A stretch of DNA of 64,000 bases from Verrucomicrobiota bacterium (GTDB lineage Bacteria; Verrucomicrobiota; Kiritimatiellia; SS1-B-03-39; UBA6053). Each line of letters opens with the position of its first letter. Position 1 is the first letter of the stretch. The notes beneath the pieces were generated by a model. It had not been told where the DNA came from. It worked only from the letters and a program-made list of their open reading frames with translations, and made no database searches. The stretch spans positions 36,213 through 100,212 of the forward strand of contig JAFIGC010000002.1 of the NCBI GenBank assembly GCA_020831635.1, read 5' to 3'. Made by a program: the position numbers and the translations under genes. Positions 1-7,739 of the stretch are shown here, in pieces.

Positions 1-1
1 C

Positions 2-220
2 GCGTATGCCTCGGCGGCGGTGCCCGAAACCATGGACGGCGCCGGGGTGGTGTTTCGCGAGAAAAATTTCGATGAAATCGCCGAATGGATTCTGCGGGCC
101 GGACGGGATCCCGAGGTGCGGCAGGCCTTGCTGAAAGGGCAGGCGGCGCGTTTGAATCGTTACGAAAACGGCGATGCCCCCGGGCGGCTGTTGCAGTTGC
201 TTGCTCCTTGGTTGGACTGA
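2..220 (+). CDS. Glycosyltransferase, C-terminal end (partial)
   Basis: Only the last 72 codons are inside the window; the reading frame is open from base 2. The first visible residues AYASAAVPETMDGAGVVF match the end of GT4-type (GT-B fold) glycosyltransferases, where a P-E-T-M-G-G-A-G segment lies in the nucleotide-sugar site. Here the first G of the GG pair is D. The rest is the usual C-terminal helix region. A glycosyltransferase next to an exosortase/EpsI operon fits a surface polysaccharide locus, but the spacer and the opposite-strand gene that follow mean it is not co-transcribed with it. The donor and acceptor cannot be told from this fragment. Confidence 0.7.
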   Translation, partial: AYASAAVPETMDGAGVVFREKNFDEIAEWILRAGRDPEVRQALLKGQAARLNRYENGDAPGRLLQLLAPWLD

Positions 221-288
221 ATTAGGAGAAGGAAAGAGGGAGGAAGGAGAGTATGGAGAGAAGGAGAGAGGGCGCGAAGTAGAGAGTC

Positions 289-522
289 CTAGCCCAGACT
301 GAAATAGAGATAAGCGCCCAGCAGCAGTCCGAAGAGCAGTTCCACCGCGCCCAGTCTCCTGAATTCGTTCGGGGACATGTCCGCGACCATCTTCCCGAAT
401 TTCGGAAAAAGCCGGGCGGAGATTTTTTGGCACAATCCGGGTGTAAGAATCACCAGGGTTCCCTCGACAAAGGTCCATGTGGCAATCAGTACCATTAATT
501 TTTCGTATAGAGTCAGGTTCAT
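289..522 (-). CDS. Small two-helix membrane protein, DUF2065-like
   Basis: A 77-residue protein with a hydrophobic segment at about residues 8-28 and another at about 58-75. Between them are a conserved-looking proline, a basic stretch and an R-R-L-G-A-x-E-L element. The pattern (helix containing E-G, P, central R-R-x-G, second helix) resembles the short YjeT/DUF2065 inner-membrane proteins, whose function is unknown. It converges with the glycosyltransferase upstream and is divergent from the TPR gene downstream. It could also be an unrelated small membrane protein; the family link is from pattern only. Confidence 0.5.
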   Translation of the reverse strand: MNLTLYEKLMVLIATWTFVEGTLVILTPGLCQKISARLFPKFGKMVADMSPNEFRRLGAVELLFGLLLGAYLYFSLG

Positions 523-622
523 TTTGAAAAGCGAGCAAGATTCAAATCGCGGGAAATTTTTACGTGAAAGGTTATTCTATCGTGAAATCAAGAGATTGAA
601 CGACAGGAAACGTAAATCTGTC

Positions 623-653
623 TTGATTCTTTACGATGAAACTGTTTTATCAT
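623..653 (+). promoter_or_regulatory. Possible promoter of the TPR-exosortase operon
   Basis: In an AT-rich stretch between the small membrane protein and the TPR gene, TTGATT (623-628) is followed after 19 bases by TATCAT (648-653). The spacing is slightly long for a sigma-70 promoter. The operon's first start codon is at 720 with GGAG at 707-710. This is a visual match only. Confidence 0.25.
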
Positions 654-719
654 AAGAGACACAACTTTACCATATCCTTTGGCCAAAATTGATTACGCCA
701 CATCCCGGAGCATCTTTAC

Positions 720-2825
720 ATGTACACTTTTATAAACATTCTCAAGAAAATTTTTCTATTTCCGTTGGACCTGATGTATCTCACCTATGATTCGTGGATC
801 ATCGGGTTTCGTTATATCCTGACGCTCTTTCGGAAAGAGAAGGACCAGCCCTGTCATTTTTGTCGGGGAGAGGATTATCGTGAGGAAAACCATCCGGTCC
901 GGGCGGTGTTGAAGTATCAGAACATGTGGTTGGTTCGGCTGGTGTCTCCCTGCATCCGGGTCAAGCAGACGGGTCGCAAGCGGGTGGCCTTGTGCAGGCG
1001 GGAAGGCGGCTACACGCGGGCAAGCGCCAAAGCTCCCGCCATGGCCTTGTTTCTGACCTTTTTTTGGCTGTTTGGTACCATTCAGGGCATGAAAGCCCTC
1101 TCTTCGGATCCCGATCAATTTTGGGCCAACTTCATCACCTTTTTCAATCCTTCCCGCACTTCGGGTGTTGAGGAAGATGCGGATTTCCTCGTCCGCGGCG
1201 AGGCCCGGCACAACCCCGAGCGCGCGGAGCGCTATTTCAACATTGGGGTGCGCGAGTTCGAACAGGGGCGTTACAACGATGCCCAGGTCAATTTCCGAAT
1301 TGCCATTCAGAGTGACCCCATGCGTTCGGATTTGCATTTTTATCTGGCAAGGTCTCTTTTGGCCGTGGGGCAGCTTGTGCAGGGCGAGAACAGCATTCGG
1401 CGTACCTTGGAATTGAAAGAAGACCATGCGGAAGCTTTGTTGATCATGGCGGAATTGCATGAACGCCGCGAAGAACGTACCCAGGCCTTGGAAAAAGCGG
1501 CCCGGGCATTGGAATTGGAACCGAACAATACCCAGGCGCTTCGCATGAACGCCGGGTTGCGCGCGGCCCTCGGTCAAAGGGAAATAGTGCGGGATTTGGC
1601 CGACCGTCTCTATGAACTGGATGGACAACGTCCCGCGACCCTGGCGTTTTTGGGGCGTTTGGAATTCAATGTGTTTCAAGACGTGGACCGCGCCCGGGTG
1701 CTTTTGAATCAAGCCTTGGAACTGAACCCGAATTTTGTCGAGGCGCTTTTGGCGATGATCCCCATTTACGCCATGGACGAAGACATTGAGCGGGTGGACC
1801 GAACTTTGGCGCAGGTGATTGAACTACAGCCCGACAATTTGCAGGCCCGCCGATTGGAAGCGGAGTTGTTGATGTCCAGATATGGACTGCAAGTGGGCTT
1901 GCGGGCCTACAGCCGTTTGTTGACCCGCTTTGCGGGAGATTTGGGCATTCGGTTGCGCTACGCGGAATTGCTCATGCAATCGGGACAGTTGAGTGAAGGC
2001 AAACGGGTGGCCCAGCAATTGACCGCGTCCCGGGTCCCCGCCATTGAACGTTCCTCGCACTGGATGCTGGCGCAGATGTACGCGCAAGTGCGAATGTTGG
2101 ATGAAGCGGCGGATCACGCCCAACGTGCCTTGGATCGCACCCCGGGCGCCCGGAACATTCAGCAGTTCCTGGGACAGGTTTACTTGCAAAGCCAGAAACC
2201 CGCCGATGCCCGCCGGGTGTTGAGTCGGGCGTTGGTCCAACATCCGGGGGACATTGGGATTCTCAACCTGTTGAGCCAAAGCATGGTGCAACTGGGAGAA
2301 GTGAACCAGGCCCTTGAGCTGTTGCAATCCGAACTGGATAAAAATCCAGAAGCGGACGCCATCCGTTTGCGCATGGTGGAAATCCGCATGCAGTCCGATC
2401 GCTGGCGGGAAAGTCTGGCCGATACCCGGTATCTGCACGAAAAATATCAGGAACGCCCTGAACTGGCGAACAATCTGGCTTTTCTGTTGGCCCGCAGCGG
2501 GCAGGATTTGGATTATGCCCTGTCGTTGTCGGAAGGGTTGATGGAACAATACGGGGAGAATCCGATTATCATGGACACACATGCTTACGTGTTGGCGGCC
2601 CGAGGAAAGCACGACGAAGCCGTGCCCTTGCTGGAAGCCGCCTTGGGCAAAGCGCCCGCGAACCCCACCATCCGCTTTCATTTGGCCAAAAGTCTCCAAG
2701 CCGTTGGGCGTAAAGCGGAAGCTCGGCAACACCTGGAAGCCGTTTTGATTATTGATCCCGACTTTGCGCAGGCCGGCGAAGTGCGCAGTATCTTAAACAC
2801 CCTGGCCGCAGAGGTATCCTCATGA
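720..2825 (+). CDS. Membrane-anchored TPR-repeat protein of exosortase operon
   Basis: 701 residues. The N-terminal part has an amphipathic start, four cysteines (C45, C48, C78, C92; the first pair is C-H-F-C) that could bind a metal, and one membrane segment at about 105-125. From about residue 165 to the end the protein is a run of TPR-like 34-residue helical hairpins, with repeated A-L-x-L-x-P-x-x-x-x-A elements. It is likely an inner-membrane scaffold facing the periplasm. TPR proteins of this kind often accompany exosortase and EPS loci (for example PrsT-type proteins). The start at 720 is supported by GGAG nine bases upstream. Its stop overlaps the exosortase start by four bases (ATGA), so the two are translationally coupled. 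Confidence 0.8.
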   Translation: MYTFINILKKIFLFPLDLMYLTYDSWIIGFRYILTLFRKEKDQPCHFCRGEDYREENHPVRAVLKYQNMWLVRLVSPCIRVKQTGRKRVALCRREGGYTRASAKAPAMALFLTFFWLFGTIQGMKALSSDPDQFWANFITFFNPSRTSGVEEDADFLVRGEARHNPERAERYFNIGVREFEQGRYNDAQVNFRIAIQSDPMRSDLHFYLARSLLAVGQLVQGENSIRRTLELKEDHAEALLIMAELHERREERTQALEKAARALELEPNNTQALRMNAGLRAALGQREIVRDLADRLYELDGQRPATLAFLGRLEFNVFQDVDRARVLLNQALELNPNFVEALLAMIPIYAMDEDIERVDRTLAQVIELQPDNLQARRLEAELLMSRYGLQVGLRAYSRLLTRFAGDLGIRLRYAELLMQSGQLSEGKRVAQQLTASRVPAIERSSHWMLAQMYAQVRMLDEAADHAQRALDRTPGARNIQQFLGQVYLQSQKPADARRVLSRALVQHPGDIGILNLLSQSMVQLGEVNQALELLQSELDKNPEADAIRLRMVEIRMQSDRWRESLADTRYLHEKYQERPELANNLAFLLARSGQDLDYALSLSEGLMEQYGENPIIMDTHAYVLAARGKHDEAVPLLEAALGKAPANPTIRFHLAKSLQAVGRKAEARQHLEAVLIIDPDFAQAGEVRSILNTLAAEVSS

Positions 2826-4795
2826 GTACACGTTCATCCGATCCCAACGAAAACGAGAACAAGGAAAACGATAAAAAAATCGCCCCGGAGACCCAGTCCA
2901 GGTCTCGGCGCTCACGCTCCACGCCCTATGAATATGGGTATTCGGTCATGCGTCAGTTGGTACGTGTGCCGCAATTGGATTTCGTGGACCTGATTTGGAT
3001 TGGGGTCGGCACGGTCCTGTGCAATGCCTACATGCTCATTACCCTGTTCCGCTTTTATTTGAACATGGAGGATTATTCCCATGCCATTTTGGTGCCGGTC
3101 ATTGCCGCGGCCGCCGCATGGAAAGTCATCGCCAATGCGGAAAAGGATAAAAAGCCCAAGGTGGTGGGGCAATTCTGGGGTTTTCCCGTTTTAACTTTCG
3201 GGCTTTTGCTGCAATTTGCGGCCATGTGGTATGAAATCGGTTTGGTCGCGGGCGGGGTGGTCAGCGAATACGTCACCAGCGTGGGCTTGGTGATTACCAT
3301 TTGGGGGCTTTTCATCTGTTTCTTCGGCTTCGGGGCCTTGAAGATGTTTTGGTTCCCTTTGTTGTACCTGATTTTTTTGATTCCCGGCTTGCCCGGTCCG
3401 CCCGAGGTCTGGCTGAAAAACGCCTTGCGCAACACGGTGACCGTGTGGTCTTCCCGGACCTTGGAACTGTTTGGATACAGCGTTCTGGTCGAAGGCAATG
3501 TCATCACCATCCCCGGCGTGGTGCTGGGCGTGGCGGATGCGTGCAGTGGCATCCGCTCCTTGTGGGCCATGCTGGCGGTGGCCCCGGCGATCGCCTGGTT
3601 CCTTCGTCTCCGGCCATTCTTGATTTCGCTGTTCATTCCCTTGGGCATCTTTTTGGCGATTTTTCAGAACATCATTCGGGTGGTGGCCACGGCCCTGCTT
3701 TGCGACTGGTTTGACATGAGTTGGGCCTCGGGCACCAAGCACGACATCGTGGGCGGCCTCTCGTTCTTCATCGTCTCCATGATCATGGTCATCCTTTCCC
3801 GGATTTTGGCGCCGCCGCCCCAAGGCAAGAAAGACATGTATGGAGACTACGGCACCTATGGCGTTTATGGCCATTATGGCAGTGGTTCCTACGGATCTTA
3901 TGGGGCGTACCATTCCGCGAATGACCCCGAAGAAGATGACGAGAAGGCCCCGCAAATGGAAGCCGAAGACCAACGCGAACTTTTCTTTTCCCGTATTGCG
4001 AAGGTCCGCACCGGCGTATTCGTTTGTCTCCTCCTCATGGGACTGGGCCAATTGGCCATCTTCCAGCGCTACGCCGTCCGCAGCCGGGTTCAATACATGA
4101 TCTCGCAGAATCGGGATCCCCTGGACGCCTTTCCGGGCGAAGTCGGACCTTTCCGCCGAATTTATTGGGGCGAATTGCCCGAGGACGCCCTCCGCATTCT
4201 TCGTCCCTCCGAAAGTTACGTGGCTTGGTACTCGTCCGAGGATGACCGACTCATCAACGTGATTATCAATTTCTGGGAGCCCGTGATCGGGTTCCATGGC
4301 AACAGTTGGTCATTCCCCCACTCGCCGGACGTGTGTTTCCGGGAAGCGGGCTGGGTGTTGGCCGAAACCCCGGAACTCCCGGATCATTTGGACAATCCCA
4401 ATGAGGTGGTGTTCTCTCGCTTGTATAAAAACGAGATCCTCGGGACCACGCAGATGGTGCTCTACTGGTACAACCGGGACCAGATTTCCATGATGATGAA
4501 CGAGCAAATCGATGAAAACGTCACTCATGGAAATTTTCACAGCTATTTGGGACGGCTCAGTCACGTGGCCCGTTCTTGGAAGTATCCCAAGGAATACAGC
4601 CGTTTCCAATATTCCGTGGGCATTTACGTGCAAGAGCAGCGCAGCGTGGAAGATACCATCGAATTGGCCCAGGAATTTGCCAAACATCTTCGTGAAAAAA
4701 CCTCCCAATTCGGATTGCGTCCCCTCCAAGAGATGGATTTGGACGGAATGGGCATGGATGAAGCGCTGGTTGCCGAACTTGAAGCGAATGACTGA
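2822..4795 (+). CDS. Exosortase with fused C-terminal EpsI domain
   Basis: 657 residues. After a basic, acidic-rich cytoplasmic tail (about 1-45), multiple membrane helices carry the exosortase/archaeosortase signature: Cys241 in A-D-A-C-S-G-I-R, Arg286 in N-I-I-R, and His307 in K-H-D-I-V-G-G. These are the expected catalytic Cys/Arg/His. A striking Tyr/Gly-rich linker at about 339-364, with repeated Y-G pairs, is followed by another membrane helix (about 395-415) and a soluble EpsI-type (DUF3485) domain to about 610. Exosortases cut PEP-CTERM signals of proteins bound for the surface; two candidate substrates are encoded at 40187 and 49971. It is coupled to the TPR gene upstream and overlaps the next gene by eight bases. 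Confidence 0.92.
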   Translation: MSTRSSDPNENENKENDKKIAPETQSRSRRSRSTPYEYGYSVMRQLVRVPQLDFVDLIWIGVGTVLCNAYMLITLFRFYLNMEDYSHAILVPVIAAAAAWKVIANAEKDKKPKVVGQFWGFPVLTFGLLLQFAAMWYEIGLVAGGVVSEYVTSVGLVITIWGLFICFFGFGALKMFWFPLLYLIFLIPGLPGPPEVWLKNALRNTVTVWSSRTLELFGYSVLVEGNVITIPGVVLGVADACSGIRSLWAMLAVAPAIAWFLRLRPFLISLFIPLGIFLAIFQNIIRVVATALLCDWFDMSWASGTKHDIVGGLSFFIVSMIMVILSRILAPPPQGKKDMYGDYGTYGVYGHYGSGSYGSYGAYHSANDPEEDDEKAPQMEAEDQRELFFSRIAKVRTGVFVCLLLMGLGQLAIFQRYAVRSRVQYMISQNRDPLDAFPGEVGPFRRIYWGELPEDALRILRPSESYVAWYSSEDDRLINVIINFWEPVIGFHGNSWSFPHSPDVCFREAGWVLAETPELPDHLDNPNEVVFSRLYKNEILGTTQMVLYWYNRDQISMMMNEQIDENVTHGNFHSYLGRLSHVARSWKYPKEYSRFQYSVGIYVQEQRSVEDTIELAQEFAKHLREKTSQFGLRPLQEMDLDGMGMDEALVAELEAND

Positions 4796-6029
4796 CAACA
4801 TACGATTGACCACGCACGTGCCGCGACGGCGTTTTGGACGCACGGAACTTCGGATGCCGGTGTTTACCACCGGCGGCATGCGATATCAGCAGGATTGGAA
4901 AGATCTGCCGGAAACGGAAATCACGGCGGAATCCACCGCCCATGTGGGCACCTGTATCGAGACCTCTCTGTCGCATGGCATCAACCACATTGAAACCGCT
5001 CGCGGATATGGGAGTTCCGAATTTCAATTGGGTCAGGTTTTCCCCAAATTCGACCGGGACGATCTGATCGTGCAAACGAAAATCGGGATTCGGAATTCGC
5101 TGGAGGAATTCGTGGATTCGTTCGAAACCAGCATGTCCCGGCTGAAGCTCAAGCATGTGGATTTGCTTTCCATTCACGGGATTAACACCGACGAAGACTA
5201 CCAAAAGGCCTTGGCCTATGGGGTGCCGCAAATGCGGAAGTGGCGGGAGCAGGGCCGGGTGCGTTTTATCGGGTTTTCCACCCACGGACCCGCCGATGTC
5301 ATTGCCAAGGCGGTATTCAGCGGACTGTTCGACTATTTCAATGTCCACTGGTATTTCGTGAACAACGACAACTGGCACGCGATCCAAGCGGCGGCGCATC
5401 AGGACATGGGCGTGTTTATCATCAGTCCCAATGACAAAGGGGGACGTCTTTGGGATCCGCCGCAAAAATTGCGTGATTTCTGTCAGCCCCTTTCTCCCAT
5501 GCAGTTCAATGACTTGTACTGTCTGAGCCGTCCGGAAGTCCATACCCTGAGTTTGGGCGCGTCCAGGCCGGGGGATTATGCCGAACATGTGGAGGCCATG
5601 AAATGGTACGACGACCGCCAGACGATTTCCGAAACCATCGCCGGTCGGATTCGCAAGGAAATCGACGCCTGTTTCATTCCCGGCTGGCATCGCAACTATG
5701 CCGCCGGCATTCCGCCGCAATCCCTGAGTCCGGGCGGCGTCAATGTGCGCGAAATCATGCGCCTGTACACCTGGGCCAAGGCCATGGACATGGTGGAATA
5801 CGCCAAAGGCCGGTATAATATGTTCAGCAACGGGGGGCCTTGGTTCCCCGGGGATACGCCGGAGGATTACGATGTCGCGGAAATGGAAAAGGCCTTGTCC
5901 GGCGCCCCCGATCCCAAGCGTATCCTGCGATATTTGGAAGAAGCCCACGAACTGTTGAAAGGCGAGGCGGTCCAACGGCAGAGCGTGGCCGAAAAAGAAG
6001 ATTCAGAAGAAGAAGAGGAGGGCGCATGA
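4788..6029 (+). CDS. Aldo/keto reductase with degenerate iron-sulfur-type C-terminal domain
   Basis: 413 residues from the ATG at 4788, which overlaps the exosortase stop; the frame is open further upstream but that part is antisense-like read-through of the exosortase gene. The first 270 residues are an AKR TIM barrel: F-G-R-T-E-L start, I-E-T-A-R-G-Y-G-S-S-E (Glu where the catalytic Asp is usual), T-K-I-G and S-I-H-G for the Lys and His. The C-terminal region has the layout of AKRs with a ferredoxin-like domain (V-N-V-R-E-I-M-R-L-Y, then E-Y-A-K-x-R-Y-N), but the usual Cys cluster is reduced to one Cys in D-A-C-F-I-P-G-W. The tail is acidic. Its substrate is unknown, and so is any link to protein sorting. 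Confidence 0.82.
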   Translation: MTDNIRLTTHVPRRRFGRTELRMPVFTTGGMRYQQDWKDLPETEITAESTAHVGTCIETSLSHGINHIETARGYGSSEFQLGQVFPKFDRDDLIVQTKIGIRNSLEEFVDSFETSMSRLKLKHVDLLSIHGINTDEDYQKALAYGVPQMRKWREQGRVRFIGFSTHGPADVIAKAVFSGLFDYFNVHWYFVNNDNWHAIQAAAHQDMGVFIISPNDKGGRLWDPPQKLRDFCQPLSPMQFNDLYCLSRPEVHTLSLGASRPGDYAEHVEAMKWYDDRQTISETIAGRIRKEIDACFIPGWHRNYAAGIPPQSLSPGGVNVREIMRLYTWAKAMDMVEYAKGRYNMFSNGGPWFPGDTPEDYDVAEMEKALSGAPDPKRILRYLEEAHELLKGEAVQRQSVAEKEDSEEEEEGA

Positions 6030-6295
6030 AAGACAACACCTTTGGGGACACCGAAATCGAGTTCCCCGTGACCGTTCACTTCCGGATTATTTGCCATGCC
6101 GAAGCAGACGTGAGCCTCCGTGTCAAAGAAGCGGCCCAGTCATTGCGTCTGGAAGAACATTTGCAGGATGGCAACACCAGTGGGGGAGGGAGGTACCGTT
6201 CGTACAACCTCAGCCTGGAAGTGGACTCCCTGGAGCGCATGCAGAAAATCGACCGCACCTTTCGCGCCGTGGATGGCGTGAAAATGGTTTTGTGA
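6026..6295 (+). CDS. DUF493 (YbeD-like) small protein
   Basis: 89 residues. The I-E-F-P-V-T-V-H-F-R-I-I start, the S-x-G-G-R-Y-R-S-Y-N-L-S element and the final helix plus V-D-G-V-K-M-V-L fit the DUF493/YbeD ferredoxin-like fold, usually about 90 residues. In enterobacteria YbeD sits beside lipoic acid genes and may act as a small regulatory domain; no such context is seen here. The start at 6026 overlaps the aldo/keto reductase stop (ATGA), so it is the last gene of the four-gene operon. Its presence downstream of an exosortase operon may be accidental. Confidence 0.75.
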   Translation: MKDNTFGDTEIEFPVTVHFRIICHAEADVSLRVKEAAQSLRLEEHLQDGNTSGGGRYRSYNLSLEVDSLERMQKIDRTFRAVDGVKMVL

Positions 6296-6363
6296 CGGTT
6301 CGCGCGGAAACAAATTCACCGAATCCATTGGGATGGGATTTTGACCCTACCCTGAGGTCGGTG

Positions 6364-7250
6364 TTACTCCTGAAGATCTTTCATGCGGCGGAATTCACTG
6401 TCGGGTCTGGCGGCCAGTTCCGCATAGGTCCCGGTTTCCACGATACGTCCGTTTTTCATGACCACCACCTGATCCACATTGCGGATGGTGGAGAGGCGGC
6501 GGGCGACGGTCAGGGTGGTGCGTCCTTTGATCAGTTTTTCAATCGCGTCCTGCACCAGTTTTTCGGAGACCACGTCGAGGGTGGAGGTGGGTTCGTCCAG
6601 CACGATGACCCGCGGGTCGCGGACGAGCACGCGGGCGATGGCCAGGCGTTGCCGCTGCCCGCAGGAGAGAAGAGCACCGCCCTCTCCGATGCGGGCGTCC
6701 AGTCCTTCGGGAAGCGTGTCCACAAACTCCCGGACATTGGCGGCGTCGAGGATGTGTTGAAATTCAGCTTCATTTACGGCGTCGGCCCCGAAGAGGATGT
6801 TTTCCCGGATGGTGCCTTCAAAGAAAATGCTTTCCTGGGGAACCACCGAGATAAAGCGCCGCCAGCTTCGCATATCCACGGTGTTCATGTCGGCGCCATC
6901 CAGGAGGATCCTGCCGAATGTGGTGCGGCGGAATCCGATGGTCAGCCGGAGGATCGTGGATTTTCCGCCACCGCTGGGGCCGACGACGGCCACGGATTTT
7001 CCCGCCGGAATGTGCAGCGTCACCTCGTCGACCGCGGGCCGGTCCATTTCCCGGTACTGGTAGGACACGTGTTGAAGCTCGATTTCCCCGGCCACTCCAG
7101 AGACGATGGTTTTCCCCTGATTGAGTTCCAGGTCCGGACATTCCAGAATTTCGCCGATGGAGCGAACCGACTCCATGCCTTTCGCCAGTTGGGGGTACAG
7201 GTTCATGACCGTGTTGATCTGCATCCAGTTCCAGTTTGCCCCGCACCGCG
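6364..7250 (-). pseudogene. ABC exporter (type 1), C-terminal remnant with ATPase domain
   Basis: The readable part begins at the last transmembrane-domain helix (W-N-W-M-Q-I-N-T-V-M-N-L-Y-P-Q-L-A-K-G-M-E-S) and runs through a full nucleotide-binding domain. That domain has Walker A G-P-S-G-G-G-K-S-T, Q-loop P-Q-E-S, a signature altered to L-S-C-G-Q, Walker B V-I-V-L-D-E-P-T-S and a switch region A-R-R-L-S in which the usual His is Arg. Exporters of this family have about 300 residues of membrane domain before this, and these are missing. Just upstream, at about 7230-7250, the sequence turns into GH95 coding sequence in another frame. It is therefore a 5'-deleted remnant. The odd signature Cys and missing switch His suggest further decay. 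Confidence 0.75.
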
Positions 7251-7739
7251 CCGGGGCGGTTGCTCCGTACACGGAAATGAATGGTGCTTGTCACTCGGGA
7301 CACAAACAATTCGCGGGTAAACTCAAGATCCCCCTCTGTTCACTTCACCCAGGCCCGGCCGGTGTCAAACTCCACTCCGCGCCGGTACCCGCGAAACGGA
7401 GCGGACGGTGTGGTGTTCAGCGTCAGCCCGCAGAAGGGATGGTAGGGGTCCCGTCCCGCGCTGGTGTGCATCGAAGCCTCTCCACCCAGGCGCTCCTTGT
7501 ACACTTCAAACAAATGATTGTCCGCCTCCTGGTTCTTCCCCTCCCGGATCAGACGGCGGACCTCCGGAAGCTGGTCGGACACATCCAGCTGTTCGGGCAC
7601 GTCCCGGGGATAGTACAAGTCCTCATGATTGAACAGGAGCCTTTCTTGGCTGATGCGTCCGTACATCATCGCCCCCACCGCGCCGCTGCCGGTGGGTAAA
7701 GCGTCCTGCCAGCGACGGGCGGGGGTTTTTCAGGATCAT
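7250..7739 (-). pseudogene. GH95 alpha-L-fucosidase, broken N-terminal remnant
   Basis: The ATG at 7739 overlaps the GH78 stop (ATGA), so this was the second gene of a GH78-GH95 operon. The first codons M-I-L-K-N-P lead into a run of five C (7721-7725 on the plus strand). Losing one base there restores A-R-R-W-Q-D-A-L-P-T-G-S-G-A-V-G-A-M-M-Y-G, the GH95 N-terminal signature. The frame then runs to a TGA at 7340, and on the far side it continues in frame as T-E-G-D-L-E-F-T-R-E-L-F-V-S-R-V. It ends after N-R-P-G-A-V at the junction with the ABC exporter remnant. GH95 enzymes are about 750 residues; about 160 are left, without the catalytic domain. So there are three lesions: a frameshift, a stop and a truncation. 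Confidence 0.75.

Noticed and set aside
756..2732. Two minus-strand frames of about 300 codons opposite the TPR gene
   Set aside because: They mirror the repeated TPR codons; no motifs, no ribosome sites.
6364..7272. Stand-alone ABC ATPase gene of 302 residues
   Set aside because: It starts within the last membrane helix of an exporter, and its upstream sequence is GH95 in another frame, so it is a remnant.
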